A stretch of DNA of 33,134 nucleotides, taken from contig VGYP01000005.1 in the NCBI GenBank assembly GCA_016872955.1, positions 1-33,134 of the forward strand. The letters are read 5' to 3'. Under the pieces are notes generated by a model. It was not told the origin of the DNA, did not search any database, and saw only the letters and a program-made list of their open reading frames with translations. This DNA is from Planctomycetota bacterium. GTDB taxonomy: Bacteria > Planctomycetota > Planctomycetia > Pirellulales > UBA1268. Position numbers and translations under genes: made by a program. This document shows positions 6,897 through 17,097 of this stretch, piece by piece. Within the stretch, counting starts at the first letter, position 1. Each line of letters starts with the position of its first letter.

Positions 6897-8891
6897 ATGG
6901 CAGAGCCGAGGATCCTGGTCGTGGGTGGCGGCCTCGCGGGTCTGGCCTGCACGATGCGGCTGGCGGAACTCGGGGTGCACGTCGATCTCGTCAGCCTGGT
7001 GCCGGTCAAGCGATCCCACAGTGTTTGTGCCCAAGGGGGCATCAACAGCGTTAATGCGCTCACGCGGCAGCAGGGCGACACGGAGTGGAAGCACTTCGAC
7101 GATACGGTGTACGGCGGCGACTTTCTTCAGCATCAGCCACCGGTCAAGGAGATGGCCGATTGGGGGCCGCGGATCGTCGATCTGATGGATCGTCTGGGGG
7201 TGCCCTTCAACCGCACGACGGAGGGCTTTCGCGATCAACGACGGTTCGGTGGGACGCTCTACAAGCGAACGAGCTTCGCGGGCGCGACGACCGGACAGCA
7301 GTTGCTGTACGCGTTGGACGAGCAGGTCCGGCGACGGGAGGTGGAGGGATTGGTCACGAAGTGGGAGTTCTGGGACTTCCTCACCCCCGTCCTCGACGAG
7401 CGGGGGCGTTGCCGTGGGGCGGTCTGCCAGGACCTTGTCACCATGCAGTTTCGCGCCTTCCAGGCCGACGCGGTGGTGCTCGCCAGCGGTGGCAACGGGC
7501 TGATCTACGGTCGCAGCACCATGTCGATGGTCTGCACCGGCAGCGCCGTCAGCCGGGCCTATCAGGCCGGTGCGTGGTACGGCAACGGCGAGTTCATCCA
7601 GGTGCATCCCACGGCGATCCCGGGTGCCGACAAGCTGCGGCTGATGAGCGAGAGCGCCCGCGGCGAGGGAGGCCGGGTCTGGGTGCCGCGGAAGCCGCAG
7701 GACCCGCGCGATCCGCGTGAGATTCCCGAGGCCGAGCGTTGCTACTTCCTCGAGGAGCGGTATCCCAAGTACGGCAACCTCGTGCCCCGCGACATCGCGA
7801 CGCGTGAGATCTTCGACATCTGCACCAACGAGGGACTGTCGGTCGAGAAGGACCGGCTGTGCGTGTACCTTGACCTGACCCACATTCCCCGTGAGACCCT
7901 CGACCGCAAGCTCGGGGGAATCCTGGAGATCTACGAGAAGTTCCAGGGCGTCGACCCGCGGTCGATGCCGATGAAGATCTTCCCGGCCGTGCACTACTCG
8001 ATGGGCGGCCTTTGGGTCGACTATACGCGAAGCGGTGACGGCGGCATGCTCGAGGGTTCACCCCGCAACCAGCAGACCAGCATCCCTGGCCTGTACGCCA
8101 TCGGCGAGTGTGATTACCAGTATCACGGTGCCAATCGGCTGGGTGCCAACTCCCTGCTGTCGTGCATCTTCAGCGGTTTGTTCGTGGCGCCGAGTCTGAA
8201 GGCGGCCCGTGAGGAGGGGAGCCGCGGTGGCGAGCCGACGAAGCTCTTCGACGCCGCGGTGCGGCGGCAGGAGGAGCGGCATCGCGAACTGCTCAGCCGG
8301 ACCGCCGGGACCGAGAATCCGTACGATCTGCACCAGCAGCTTGGCGGCCTGATGACCCGGGTGGCCACGGTGGTGAGGCGGAATGAGCAACTCGCCGATG
8401 CCTACGGCGAGGTCTGTCAGATGGAGGAACGTTGGCGGCGGTGCGCGGTCTCCGACACGGGCAACTGGACTAACCAAAACGTCGTGTTCACCAAGGCGTT
8501 GGGCGACATGTTCCCGGTCGCCAAGGTGATCCTGAAGGGCGCGTTGCTGCGGGACGAATGCCGCGGGGCCCACTTCAAGCCGCAGTTTTCCATGCCCGGC
8601 ATCGAGGCCGTCGAGCCTGCCGCGAAGCGTGCCGAGGCCGAGCGGTGGTGCGACCGGTTCGAGGAGAACACGCGGAAGTGGCTTAAGTCTACGATCGCCG
8701 CCTGCGGCCCAGGCGGTGAGCCGGACATCAGCTACCAGGACGTCGACACCTCGCTGATCCCGCCGCGGCCGCGGCTGTACGGCCTCGTCGGCGCGGAGGT
8801 GATCGAGGAGGTCTGGAAGGAGCGGCAGGCGGCGCGGTCGGCCGCCGAGGGGCTGACGGGTGGCGTCGGCGTGGCCGTGGCGGCACCATGA
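6897..8891 (+). CDS. sdhA: succinate dehydrogenase/fumarate reductase flavoprotein subunit
   Basis: 664 residues, the family's usual length. It oxidises succinate to fumarate on the cytoplasmic face using covalent FAD. Visible motifs are the dinucleotide fold at 5-16 (ILVVGGGLAGLA), the FAD-linking histidine 41 in RSHSVCAQGG, the substrate-site HPTAIPG (237-243) and catalytic Arg255 in ESARGEGG. The later segment YHGANRLGANSLL is the FAD-binding signature near the C-terminal part of the capping region. AAGGAGG (6881-6887) lies nine bases before the ATG and overlaps the 3' end of sdhC. The N terminus lacks targeting sequence, as expected for the cytoplasmic subunit. Confidence 0.96.
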   Translation: MAEPRILVVGGGLAGLACTMRLAELGVHVDLVSLVPVKRSHSVCAQGGINSVNALTRQQGDTEWKHFDDTVYGGDFLQHQPPVKEMADWGPRIVDLMDRLGVPFNRTTEGFRDQRRFGGTLYKRTSFAGATTGQQLLYALDEQVRRREVEGLVTKWEFWDFLTPVLDERGRCRGAVCQDLVTMQFRAFQADAVVLASGGNGLIYGRSTMSMVCTGSAVSRAYQAGAWYGNGEFIQVHPTAIPGADKLRLMSESARGEGGRVWVPRKPQDPRDPREIPEAERCYFLEERYPKYGNLVPRDIATREIFDICTNEGLSVEKDRLCVYLDLTHIPRETLDRKLGGILEIYEKFQGVDPRSMPMKIFPAVHYSMGGLWVDYTRSGDGGMLEGSPRNQQTSIPGLYAIGECDYQYHGANRLGANSLLSCIFSGLFVAPSLKAAREEGSRGGEPTKLFDAAVRRQEERHRELLSRTAGTENPYDLHQQLGGLMTRVATVVRRNEQLADAYGEVCQMEERWRRCAVSDTGNWTNQNVVFTKALGDMFPVAKVILKGALLRDECRGAHFKPQFSMPGIEAVEPAAKRAEAERWCDRFEENTRKWLKSTIAACGPGGEPDISYQDVDTSLIPPRPRLYGLVGAEVIEEVWKERQAARSAAEGLTGGVGVAVAAP

Positions 8892-8916
8892 GGGCAACCA
8901 GCGGGAGGAGCGGGCG

Positions 8917-9798
8917 ATGATCAGGGCGATCGACGGCGACGCACTTAGAACAGGCGACGGGCGCAGCCGACAGGCGGCTCCGCTTGTGCGGGTGCGCATC
9001 CTGCGGCAGGACGTCGCCGGGGGCGAAAGCTACTGGGAGCGGTTCGAGGTGCCCCACGAGCCCAACATGAACGTCATCAGCCTGCTCCAGAAGATCGCGG
9101 CAGCGGCCCGCACGCAGGATGGTCGGCGGGTCGCGCCGGTGGCTTGGGACTGCTCTTGCCTGGAGGAGGTCTGCGGATCCTGCACGATGCTGATCAACGG
9201 TCGCACGCGGATGGCCTGCTCGGCCCTCGTCGACAAACTGCTCGAGGAGAACGGCGGCGAGGTCGAACTACGGCCAATGTCGAAGTTTCCGGTCGTCCGT
9301 GACTTGGTCGTGGATCGCCGCCGGTTGTTTCGCTCGTTGGAGCGGGTCCAGGCCTGGGTGCCCGTGGACGACTCCTATGATCACGGCCCGGGGCCGCGGA
9401 TCTCGCCCGAGCAGCAGCAAGACGCCTACCCGTTGTCGGAGTGCATCTCCTGCGGCTGCTGCCTCGAAGCCTGCCCGCAGTTCACGAAAATTGAACCGGT
9501 CCTTCGCGACGGGGAGTCGGATGCCGACTTCGAGGCCCGCCGCCGTCAGGCCTTCGACGCGGCCTTCCTGGGAGCGCATGCCATCAGTCAGGCGATGCTC
9601 TTCAACTCGCACCCCACCGGCGGCATGATCGCCGACGAGCGGATGGAGTCGCTCACGGGCCGGGGAGGCATCCAGATCTGCGGGAACGCCCAGAACTGTG
9701 TGGCCGTCTGCCCGAAGCGGATCCCGCTGACTCGCTCGATCGCCCGCGCGGGCCGAGCGGCGACGGTGTGGGCCATTAAGAAGCTCTTCGATCGCTGA
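8917..9798 (+). CDS. sdhB: succinate dehydrogenase iron-sulfur subunit
   Basis: 293 residues. It carries electrons from the flavin to the quinone site. Plant-type [2Fe-2S] ligands are C81, C86, C89 and C101 within CLEEVCGSC...MAC, a form close to B. subtilis SdhB. The ferredoxin-like half has C176, C179, C182 and C186 (CISCGCCLEACP) and, further on, ICGNAQNCVAVCPKRIP for the remaining ligands of the 4Fe-4S and 3Fe-4S centres. The chosen ATG has GGGAGGAG (8903-8910) six bases upstream and lies 25 bases after the sdhA stop; an in-frame upstream extension to 8860 inside sdhA is disregarded. The N-terminal 22 residues are polar and not conserved in the family. Confidence 0.95.
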   Translation: MIRAIDGDALRTGDGRSRQAAPLVRVRILRQDVAGGESYWERFEVPHEPNMNVISLLQKIAAAARTQDGRRVAPVAWDCSCLEEVCGSCTMLINGRTRMACSALVDKLLEENGGEVELRPMSKFPVVRDLVVDRRRLFRSLERVQAWVPVDDSYDHGPGPRISPEQQQDAYPLSECISCGCCLEACPQFTKIEPVLRDGESDADFEARRRQAFDAAFLGAHAISQAMLFNSHPTGGMIADERMESLTGRGGIQICGNAQNCVAVCPKRIPLTRSIARAGRAATVWAIKKLFDR

Positions 9799-9957
9799 TT
9801 TGCCCCTGCGGGGGGCGGCGTGGTAGGGTCTTTTGGGTACCAGGGGCGGTCCCGAGGTGGGTCGTCCACGATGGTCGAGGAACAGCCGGGCGGCAGGACG
9901 CCCTGGGGTGAAGCCCCGACCCGACGACCGCACCAGACGCGAGGAACACGAGTGTTG

Positions 9958-11433
9958 ATGGACGACAGCCGCGGCCGCCCGAAGGAGACGGGCAGTGCCG
10001 CCGGAGGCCACCACGGTGAACCCGAGTGGAACGGTGGCCCGCCCTCCCTGCACGGTGTGGGTAGTTCACCGGCCGCCGACTTCCGTTCGCTCGGCCTGTC
10101 TGCGGCGGTGCTCGCGGCCGTCGAGCGGGCAGGGTACGCGACCCCGACTCCGGTCCAGGCGGGCTTGATTCCGCGGGCGCTGAGGGGAGTCGACGTGCTC
10201 GGTCAGGCGCGCACGGGCACCGGCAAGACCGCCTCCTTCGTGCTGCCGATCCTGGAGCGGATGGCCACGCAGGGCCGCGGCGGTAGCCCGCGGGCACTGG
10301 TGCTCGTGCCGACCCGCGAACTGGCCGTGCAGGTGAAGGACGAGTTCGAGAAGCTCGCCCACGGCTCCGGCATCCAGTGCGTTGCCATCTACGGCGGCAA
10401 GCCGCTCAAGGGGCAGATCGACAAGCTCTCGCGGCACCCGGCCGTGGTGGTGGGCACGCCGGGCCGCGTGCTCGACCACCTGGGCCGTGGCACGCTCTCG
10501 CTGGCTGGCCTCGACATCGTGACGCTCGACGAAGCCGACCGGATGCTCGACATCGGGTTCCGCCCCGACATTGAGAAGATCCTGCGACGCTGTCCCGAGG
10601 GCAGGCAGACCCTGCTGCTCTCAGCCACCGTGCCAGCGGACGTCCAGAAACTCGCGACGCGATACATGCGAGATCCTGAGATGATGGACTTCTCCACCAA
10701 TGAACTGGCGGTGGAGACGATCGAGCAGCGGTATTTCACCGTCGATCCGACGCGGAAGTTTGACCTGCTCGTACGGCTCCTCGAACGGGAGCAGCCGCGG
10801 CAGGCGATCGTCTTTTGTCGCACGAAGCGCGGCACCGACAAGGTGTTCGAGAAACTCGCCCGTCGCCGCCAGCGCGGCCGTGGTCACCGCTCCGCGGCCC
10901 GTGATGACCGTGCGGAGCAGACCGAAGGCCACGCGGACGTCGCCTGCATCCACGGTGATCTGGCGCAGAACGTCCGCGACCGCGTGATGCGGCAGTTCCG
11001 AGACGGTAGCGTGAGGATTCTGGTGGCCACCGACGTGGTGGGACGCGGCATCGACGTCACCAGTGTCTCGCACATCATCAATTACGACATTCCCGAGTTT
11101 TGCGACGACTACGTGCACCGGGTCGGCCGCACCGGCCGGATGGGGCGCGAGGGGATCGCGTTCACGTTCGTAAGCCCCGAGGAGGGGCCCCAGTTGACAC
11201 GAATCGAGATCCGCATCGACCGGCTACTCGCCCGCGACGAACTCGACGGCTTCGAGGCTTTCGACCGCCGGCCCGCGCCGGCACCGGTCGTGCAGTTGCC
11301 GACGGGAGGATTTGGCCGGACGCCCGCCGAGCCACCGGTGGCGGAGGCCGAACCGCCGCCACCGCCGAAGCCGTCGGCGGCAGCGCTGCTCGGCAAGGGC
11401 AGGGGGCCCAAGCGGCACCGTCGGGCGCTCTGA
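9958..11433 (+). CDS. DEAD-box ATP-dependent RNA helicase
   Basis: About 491 residues. Two RecA-like domains unwind RNA duplexes with ATP. Motifs seen: Q-motif region TPTPVQ, Walker A ARTGTGKT (84-91), PTRELA, GTPGR, DEAD (191-194), SAT (222-224), [11 protein letters not shown] and HRVGRTGR (387-394). A charged insert of about 25 residues (302-326, rich in Arg, Asp and Glu) separates the start of domain 2 from the CIHGDLAQ segment. The C-terminal tail is Pro/Ala-rich, ending in a basic GPKRHRRAL. RhlE/CshA-type by overall look; I cannot name the subfamily. GAGGAA at 9941-9946 could serve GTG 9952, TTG 9955 or ATG 9958; ATG is taken. The longer open frame from 9820 is considered non-coding. 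Confidence 0.93.
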   Translation: MDDSRGRPKETGSAAGGHHGEPEWNGGPPSLHGVGSSPAADFRSLGLSAAVLAAVERAGYATPTPVQAGLIPRALRGVDVLGQARTGTGKTASFVLPILERMATQGRGGSPRALVLVPTRELAVQVKDEFEKLAHGSGIQCVAIYGGKPLKGQIDKLSRHPAVVVGTPGRVLDHLGRGTLSLAGLDIVTLDEADRMLDIGFRPDIEKILRRCPEGRQTLLLSATVPADVQKLATRYMRDPEMMDFSTNELAVETIEQRYFTVDPTRKFDLLVRLLEREQPRQAIVFCRTKRGTDKVFEKLARRRQRGRGHRSAARDDRAEQTEGHADVACIHGDLAQNVRDRVMRQFRDGSVRILVATDVVGRGIDVTSVSHIINYDIPEFCDDYVHRVGRTGRMGREGIAFTFVSPEEGPQLTRIEIRIDRLLARDELDGFEAFDRRPAPAPVVQLPTGGFGRTPAEPPVAEAEPPPPPKPSAAALLGKGRGPKRHRRAL

Positions 11434-11460
11434 GATCGGCGTCGGGAGTGATGCGATCGC

Positions 11461-12192
11461 ATGGACGCGGGTGAGGGACGGGGCGTGCGGCAACGGCTCG
11501 AGAGCCTCGCACGGGCCGGCGTCGAGACGCTGCCCGCGCGGGGACGGGGCGCCGCGTCGTCGGCCGTGCCGCCCGCCACGGCGAGACCGGTACCGGACGA
11601 GGACGCGGCTCCTGCCACCATGCCGAGCCACACGCTCGCCGTCCTGCGGGATGAGGTGGCGGCCTGCACGCGGTGCACGGAACTCGCCTCGCAGCGGACG
11701 CGGACGGTGTTCGGCACCGGGCGGGCCGATGCCCGGCTGGTCTTCTTCGGCGAGGCTCCCGGTGCCGACGAGGATGTCAGTGGCGAGCCGTTCGTGGGCC
11801 GGGCTGGCCAACTACTCACGAAGATCATCGAGGCCTGCACCTTGCGGCGGGAGGATGTGTACATCATGAACGTCCTCAAGTGCCGGCCGCCCGGTAATCG
11901 TGCCCCGCTGCCCGAGGAGGTGCGGAACTGCCGTCCCTTCTTCGAGCGACAGTTCGAGATCATCCGGCCCGAGTTCATCTGTTGCCTGGGGGCGTCGGCT
12001 GCCCAGTCGCTGCTCGAGTCGACGGAGACGATCGGCAAACTCCGCGGTCGCTGGTTCAGTCACGGATCCGCGCAGGTGATCTGCACCTACCATCCGTCCT
12101 ATCTGCTCCGGAATCCTGCGGCCAAGCGGGACGTCTGGGAGGACATGAAAGTGCTGATGGCTCGGATGGGCGTGGAACTGTCGAACGCCTGA
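11461..12192 (+). CDS. family 4 uracil-DNA glycosylase (iron-sulfur type)
   Basis: 243 residues; removes uracil from DNA. The catalytic domain starts about residue 58 after a poorly conserved Ala/Pro-rich N-terminal extension. Four cysteines (69, 72, 141 and 157, in [15 protein letters not shown] and VRNCRPF) match the [4Fe-4S] ligand pattern of family 4. Motif A is GEAPGADED (97-105) and the C-terminal motif is HPSYLLR. The gene lies 27 bases after the helicase stop and may be cotranscribed. GGGAG lies about a dozen bases before the ATG. The long N-terminal extension is the only unusual part; an internal start near MPSHTLAVL would give a family-typical length. Confidence 0.93.
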   Translation: MDAGEGRGVRQRLESLARAGVETLPARGRGAASSAVPPATARPVPDEDAAPATMPSHTLAVLRDEVAACTRCTELASQRTRTVFGTGRADARLVFFGEAPGADEDVSGEPFVGRAGQLLTKIIEACTLRREDVYIMNVLKCRPPGNRAPLPEEVRNCRPFFERQFEIIRPEFICCLGASAAQSLLESTETIGKLRGRWFSHGSAQVICTYHPSYLLRNPAAKRDVWEDMKVLMARMGVELSNA

Positions 12193-12246
12193 TCCGGCCG
12201 CGGAGACGCCCTGTGGGCCCGCGGCAAGACCCGGCCAGGGGCCGGA

Positions 12247-12260
12247 TTTTCTGAAGAAAA
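12247..12260. promoter_or_regulatory. AT-rich inverted repeat upstream of the lipoprotein gene
   Basis: TTTTCT and AGAAAA are perfect complements around GA. It is a short AT-rich island in a roughly 68% GC region, about 130 bases before the lipoprotein start, and may be an operator, a promoter-proximal element or a terminator remnant for the glycosylase gene. Confidence 0.3.
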
Positions 12261-12332
12261 GGGTTCTGACGATCCGATCACCTTCTCCGGGGTCGTGGGT
12301 GGGGGGAACAGCCGCTGCTTTTGTCTTGGGAT

Positions 12333-12367
12333 CGTCGGGGACCGGTCGCAGGGCCGGTACCCCGACG
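12333..12367 (+). promoter_or_regulatory. stable stem-loop in the 5' leader of the lipoprotein gene
   Basis: CGTCGGGGACCGG pairs with CCGGTACCCCGACG (13 base pairs with one bulged A) around an 8-base loop. It ends 10 bases before the Shine-Dalgarno AAGGAGG (12378-12384). A second possible 4-bp stem (GGCC at 12372-12375 with GGCC at 12383-12386) would enclose that ribosome-binding site. Role unknown; mRNA stability or translational control is possible. Confidence 0.5.
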
Positions 12368-12392
12368 GTAGGGCCGCAAGGAGGCCAACGCC

Positions 12393-12800
12393 ATGGATCA
12401 GGCTGCTTCGCATCGGGCCCCGCTGGGGGGCGGACTCGCAGCCCTGTTCCTTGCCGGATGCACCATGTGTCCGGACCCCTTCGACTACTCCGGACCGGTC
12501 CCCAACGGGTCGGCTCCGCAAAGTGACTTCCGGGCCCGCAGCAACGGCATCGTGCCGATCGGCATGCGGCCGCGGCCCTGGCCGCCGATCGTGAAGCGGT
12601 CACCGCCTTCGGCCGAAGCACCTACGGTCGCAGCCGCCCCGATTCCCGAGGTGATCGCCGACGGCCCGCTCGACGTCGCCGCAGCGTTCCACGTGCCGGT
12701 CGCCGACACCGATGCCGAGATGAGCGACGTGGAGGAGGCGGTGCCGGAGCCGCTGGCGAGCGTCCCGGCCGCGGAGCCCACCGAAGTCGACCCCCCCTGA
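12393..12800 (+). CDS. small Pro-rich putative lipoprotein
   Basis: 135 residues. The signal peptide ends in a lipobox LAGC with Cys23 as the predicted lipidated residue, so the mature protein is expected on a membrane. The mature part begins CTMCPDPFDYSGPVPNG and turns into a Pro/Ala/Glu-rich, low-complexity tail with no recognisable fold. AAGGAGG sits eight bases before the ATG, the strongest ribosome-binding site in this part of the window. A leader of up to about 190 bases with a strong hairpin precedes it. The stop is 26 bases from the convergent glgC stop. No family is recognised. Confidence 0.75.
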   Translation: MDQAASHRAPLGGGLAALFLAGCTMCPDPFDYSGPVPNGSAPQSDFRARSNGIVPIGMRPRPWPPIVKRSPPSAEAPTVAAAPIPEVIADGPLDVAAAFHVPVADTDAEMSDVEEAVPEPLASVPAAEPTEVDPP

Positions 12801-12826
12801 CCGCGACGGCTCCGGAGCGGGCTGGA

Positions 12827-14146
12827 TCAGTCGGTCTTCACGAGCCCGGGTTCAGGAAGCCAGCCGTCGGGCACGATCGCGGCCCGTGGCACGACCGCCA
12901 CGCCGTCCCGCACCAGGAACCGCGGACTGTCGGCCGTGTCGACCCAGCCGTGCTCGTTGCAGATGCGGACCCGCTGGCCGATGCGGACGTTCTTGTCGAC
13001 GATCGCGCCCTCGATGATCGAACCCGCCCCGATGCCGCACGGCGGTTCGCCGCGGGCGGCACCGGCCGCCACGTCCTCGGGCGTCTCGTAGAAGTCGCTC
13101 CCCAGCACCACCGAGTTGCGGATCACAACGTCCGTGCCGATCCGGCACCGCAGGCCGATCACGCTGTTCTCAATCACGGCCCCGCGCTCGATCAGGCAGC
13201 CATCCGAGACGAGACTTTCCCGCACGCTCGCCCCCTCGAGCCGCGACGGGGGCAGGAAACGGGCCCGCGAGTAGATCGGCGCCTCGGCCGTAGCCAACTC
13301 GAAGGGCACCGCCGCCCGGGCGAGGTCGAGATTGCACTGGTAGTAGGAGCGGATCGTCCCGATGTCCTCCCAGTAGCCGTCGAAGACATGCATCTGCACC
13401 ACGTTGGCCCGGATCGCGGCCGGGAACACCTCGCGACCGAAATCGCGGTAATCGGTCTTCGTGAGGAGGTCGAGCAGGCAGTCCCGATTGAAGAGGTAGA
13501 TCCCCATGCTGGCCATCAAGCTGCGGCCGGCCGGGGCGATACCACGGGCCTCGATCCAGCCCGGATCGGTGCGGAACGCGGCCAGTTCACCCGCGGTCTG
13601 GGGCTTCTCGAGAAACCCCTGGACTCGCCCGTCGTCGCCGATCCGCATGATGCCCAGCGCCGACGCAGCCTCGTCATGGACCGGGATGGCGGCGATAGTC
13701 ACGTCGGCATCGGTGCGGACGTGGGTGGCGAGCATGTCCGCGTAGTTCATCCGGTAGAGCTGGTCGCCCGACAGGATGAGCACATGGCGGATGTCGGGTT
13801 GCTGGAGATAGCGGAGATTCTGCCGGACCGCATCAGCCGTGCCCTGGTACCAGCCGACATCAGCGTCGAGCGTCTGCTGGGCCGCGAGGATCTCGACGAA
13901 GCCGCCGCTGAAGGCGTCGAAGGTGTAGGTGCGACGGATATGGCGATGGAGGCTGACGGAGTTGAACTGCGTCAGCACGTAGATCCGCTGCACGCCCGAG
14001 TTGATGCAGTTGGAGAGCGGAACATCGATGATCCGGTACTTTCCGGCCAGCGGCACGGCCGGCTTGGAGCGGTCGCGGGTGAGGGGCAAGAGCCGCGTGC
14101 CGCGGCCGCCGCCGAGGACGAGCGCGAGGACGCTGCGAAGGCTCAT
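12827..14146 (-). CDS. glgC: glucose-1-phosphate adenylyltransferase (ADP-glucose pyrophosphorylase)
   Basis: 439 residues; makes ADP-glucose from ATP and glucose-1-phosphate for glycogen synthesis. The N-terminal nucleotidyltransferase domain has GGGRGTRL (12-19), [20 protein letters not shown] and the [13 protein letters not shown] segment; the C-terminal third is a left-handed beta-helix (repeats such as [19 protein letters not shown]). The family is normally 400-450 residues, so the start at [14 protein letters not shown] is chosen; the 80-residue upward extension is out-of-frame leuS sequence. Its ATG overlaps the leuS TGA, implying translational coupling. No other glycogen gene is present in the window. 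Confidence 0.95.
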   Translation of the reverse strand: MSLRSVLALVLGGGRGTRLLPLTRDRSKPAVPLAGKYRIIDVPLSNCINSGVQRIYVLTQFNSVSLHRHIRRTYTFDAFSGGFVEILAAQQTLDADVGWYQGTADAVRQNLRYLQQPDIRHVLILSGDQLYRMNYADMLATHVRTDADVTIAAIPVHDEAASALGIMRIGDDGRVQGFLEKPQTAGELAAFRTDPGWIEARGIAPAGRSLMASMGIYLFNRDCLLDLLTKTDYRDFGREVFPAAIRANVVQMHVFDGYWEDIGTIRSYYQCNLDLARAAVPFELATAEAPIYSRARFLPPSRLEGASVRESLVSDGCLIERGAVIENSVIGLRCRIGTDVVIRNSVVLGSDFYETPEDVAAGAARGEPPCGIGAGSIIEGAIVDKNVRIGQRVRICNEHGWVDTADSPRFLVRDGVAVVPRAAIVPDGWLPEPGLVKTD

Positions 14147-16959
14147 GGGCCGGCTCCCGGGTTGGCGAGCACGAAGTTGACCGTCCGGCCCGGCACGGCG
14201 ACCACCTTGGCGATCGTGCGGCCCGCCAGCAGTTCGGCGATCTTGGGGTCGGCGGCCGCGGCGGCCTGGAGCGCGGTGGCATCGGCCCCGGCCGGCACGA
14301 CGATCCTGCCCCTCAGTTTTCCCTGCACCTGCACCGGAATCTCGACGGTGTCGTCCCGCAGCCAGCGCTCCTCGACGGTCGGCCACGGGGCGAGTGAGAC
14401 GGGGGCCGGTTTGCCGAGCAGTTCCCAGAGCTCCTCAGCCAGATGCGGGGCGAAGGGAGCGAGAACGGTCACGAAGGGCTCGAGCAGCGTTCGCGGCCGG
14501 CGGTCCAGTGGCGTGCAGACGTTGACGAACTCCATCATCCGCGCGATGGCCGTGTTGAAGGAGAGCGACTGGATGTCGCGAGTCACCTTGTCCACCATTC
14601 GGTGCAGTTCACGGAGCAGCGCGTCGTTCGGTGCATCGTCGACCACCTGCGGCGCAAGGGCCACCTCCTCCGCCCGCTCGTCGACCACCAACCGCCAGCA
14701 GCGGTCGAGGAAGCCGCGGACGCCCCCCACGCCGGCCGTGCTCCAGGGCTTCGTGGCCTCCAGCGGCCCCATGAACATCTCGTAGAGTCGCAGCGAGTCG
14801 GCACCGAAATCCTTGACCACCTGGTCGGGATTGACCACGTTGCCGCGGCTCTTCGACATCTTGTAGGCGCGACTCTCGACGCGGACCTGGGGCATGTCGC
14901 GGAGCACGAAATGCTCCCCCCGCTTCTCGACCTGCTCGGCGGGCAGTCGCACCGGCGCGTCGGCGTCACCCCGTCGGTCGGCGGGCACCCAGCCCCCGCC
15001 CCCCGCCCGATAGCCGGTGAACTCCATCTCACCGAGAATCATGCCCTGATTGACGAGACGGTCGAAGGGCTCCGGCTGCGACACATGCCCGCGGTCGTAG
15101 AGCACTTTGTGCCAGAACCTCGAGTAGAGGAGGTGGAGCACGGCGTGCTCCGCGCCGCCCACGTACAGGTCCACCGGCATCCAGGCCTGCTCCACGGCCG
15201 GATCGACGAACCGGTCGGCGTTCCGGGGATCGAGAAACCGTAGGTAGTACCAGCATGACCCGGCCCACTGGGGCATGGTGTTCGTCTCGCGACGGTAGCG
15301 GCGGCCGTCACGTTCCACGTACAGCCAGTCCCGGGCGGCCCGCGCCAGCGGCGGGTCGGGCGTGTTGCCGGGCCTGAAGTCGGTCAGTGGCGGCAGCGGC
15401 ACCGGCAGTTCGGCGTCGGCGACTGCCTCGATGCTGCCGGTGAGCCGATCCTCGGCGTCGACCTCGTGGAGGATCGGGAACGGCTCCCCCCAGAATCGCT
15501 GCCGGCTGAAGAGCCAGTCGCGGAGTTTGTAGTTCACGGCCGGTCGACCTAGCCCCGCGGCCGTGAGATCGGCCGTCACCCGCTCGATGCAGGCCGCCGT
15601 CTCGAGCCCGTCGTACGGGCCCGAGCCGACGGCGCGGCCGCGGCCCGTGAACGGTCCGACCGCCGCCGCGGACCCGTCCGCAGGTTCCACGACCGTGGCG
15701 ATCCGGAGGCCAAACGTCGCGGCGAACTCGAAGTCCCGCTCATCGTGCGCCGGCACGGCCATGATCGCCCCCGTGCCGTAAGTGGCGAGCACGTAGTCGG
15801 CCACCCAGACCGGCACCGGCTGACCCGTCAGCGGGTTGATTGCATGGGAGCCGGTGAACTCGCCCGTTTTCTCGCGGGCCAAGTCGGTGCGGTCGAGGTC
15901 GCTCTTCTGGGCGGCCGTCTCGCGGTAGGCGGCGACCGCAGCGCGTCGCTCGGGGATCGTCAGCCGCTCCACGAGCGGATGTTCCGGCGCGACGAGCATG
16001 AAGGTGGCGCCCCAAAGCGTGTCGGGCCGCGTGGTGTAGACCCGCAGCACGTCTGCCGACGCCTCGGCGGGAAAACCGGTTTCGGCTCGGCGCCGCGTCC
16101 AGGCCACGTGGCCCGCGGCGGCATCGTCACCCGCCGCCGGCAGGAAGAAGTCGAGTTCGGCGCCGGTGCTGCGGCCGATCCAGTCCCGCTGCAGTTTCTT
16201 AATGCTCTCGGGCCAGGAGAGGCCGTCGAGATCCTGCTCGAGACGGTCGGCGTAGGCGGTGATCCTCAGCATCCATTGTCGCAGCGGGATCCGGACCACC
16301 GGATGCCCCCCCCGCTCGCTCACGCCCCCCACAACCTCCTCGTTGGCCAGCACCGTGCCCAGCGCGGGGCACCAGTTGACGGGGGCCTCGGACTGGTATG
16401 CGAGCCGATGGGCGTCGCGGTAGCTCCCGACGGCAGCCGGACCGCGTGCGGCAACCTCGGTGGGGATCGGCAGGTCGGCGATTGGCCGGCCCCGGCGTTC
16501 GGCCGGGTCGAACCAGGTGTCGAACAGCACCAGGAAGATCCATTGGGTCCAGCGAACGTATTCCGGGTCGGTCGTGGCGATCTCGCGGCTCCAGTCGTAA
16601 CTGAAGCCGAGCATCTTGAGCTGGCGGCGAAAGGTGGAGATGTTGCGGTCGGTGCTCTCCCGCGGAGGCGTGCCCGTGCGGATAGCGTGCTCCTCGGCTG
16701 GCAGGCCGAAGGCGTCGAATCCCATCGGGTGCATGACGCTCGTGCCCCGCATCCGCTCGAAGCGGACGACGATGTCGGTGGCGGTATAGCCCTCCGGATG
16801 GCCGACGTGCAGGCCGTCGCCGCTGGGATAGGGAAACATGTCGAGCACGTAGGCCTTGCGGCGGCCGGCGGCGGGCAGCCGGGACGTGGCGAACGTGCCG
16901 TGCGCGTCCCACCAGGCCTGCCACTTCGGCTCGATGCGCGAAGGCTGGTAGCGGGGCAT
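14143..16959 (-). CDS. leuS: leucyl-tRNA synthetase
   Basis: 938 residues, a class I aminoacyl-tRNA synthetase charging tRNA-Leu. Signature HIGH is HVGH at 51-54 ([16 protein letters not shown]) and the KMSKS loop is [13 protein letters not shown] from residue 700. The inserted editing domain (about 230-430) holds [20 protein letters not shown] and VPAHDERD. The anticodon-binding and C-terminal domains follow ([21 protein letters not shown]). Length is a little above typical bacterial LeuRS (about 860) because of loop insertions around 650-690. A minus-strand promoter lies 73-100 bases upstream. It overlaps glgC by four bases. Confidence 0.97.
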   Translation of the reverse strand: MPRYQPSRIEPKWQAWWDAHGTFATSRLPAAGRRKAYVLDMFPYPSGDGLHVGHPEGYTATDIVVRFERMRGTSVMHPMGFDAFGLPAEEHAIRTGTPPRESTDRNISTFRRQLKMLGFSYDWSREIATTDPEYVRWTQWIFLVLFDTWFDPAERRGRPIADLPIPTEVAARGPAAVGSYRDAHRLAYQSEAPVNWCPALGTVLANEEVVGGVSERGGHPVVRIPLRQWMLRITAYADRLEQDLDGLSWPESIKKLQRDWIGRSTGAELDFFLPAAGDDAAAGHVAWTRRRAETGFPAEASADVLRVYTTRPDTLWGATFMLVAPEHPLVERLTIPERRAAVAAYRETAAQKSDLDRTDLAREKTGEFTGSHAINPLTGQPVPVWVADYVLATYGTGAIMAVPAHDERDFEFAATFGLRIATVVEPADGSAAAVGPFTGRGRAVGSGPYDGLETAACIERVTADLTAAGLGRPAVNYKLRDWLFSRQRFWGEPFPILHEVDAEDRLTGSIEAVADAELPVPLPPLTDFRPGNTPDPPLARAARDWLYVERDGRRYRRETNTMPQWAGSCWYYLRFLDPRNADRFVDPAVEQAWMPVDLYVGGAEHAVLHLLYSRFWHKVLYDRGHVSQPEPFDRLVNQGMILGEMEFTGYRAGGGGWVPADRRGDADAPVRLPAEQVEKRGEHFVLRDMPQVRVESRAYKMSKSRGNVVNPDQVVKDFGADSLRLYEMFMGPLEATKPWSTAGVGGVRGFLDRCWRLVVDERAEEVALAPQVVDDAPNDALLRELHRMVDKVTRDIQSLSFNTAIARMMEFVNVCTPLDRRPRTLLEPFVTVLAPFAPHLAEELWELLGKPAPVSLAPWPTVEERWLRDDTVEIPVQVQGKLRGRIVVPAGADATALQAAAAADPKIAELLAGRTIAKVVAVPGRTVNFVLANPGAGP

Positions 16960-17031
16960 CCGAGGTGTCCGGGGGCAGTCGCGGGGCAGCGGGGGCCGAG
17001 GGTTTTCGGCTGTTCAGTCCGCGCAGCCGCG

Positions 17032-17059
17032 ATTCTAATAATTACGAGACTGCGGGCAA
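17032..17059 (-). promoter_or_regulatory. sigma-70-like promoter for leuS-glgC
   Basis: On the minus strand TTGCCC (17059-17054) and TAGAAT (17037-17032) are 16 bases apart, 73 bases before the leuS start. The AT-rich centre (17032-17044) lies between leuS and the divergent acyl-ligase gene and could serve both, but no clear plus-strand pair was found. Confidence 0.45.
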
Positions 17060-17097
17060 CGTGAGGCTCGTGTTTCGGCCCCGGAGGCAGCTCCCCG

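Noticed and set aside
9820-9957. Upstream extension of the DEAD-box helicase
   Set aside because: The residues are Gly/Arg-rich and unlike the family, and a ribosome-binding site sits just before 9952-9958.
14147-14386. N-terminal extension of GlgC
   Set aside because: It lies inside the leuS 3' end in another frame and has no family similarity.
12950-14785. 611-codon plus-strand open frame
   Set aside because: It lies antisense to glgC and leuS, which are unmistakable.
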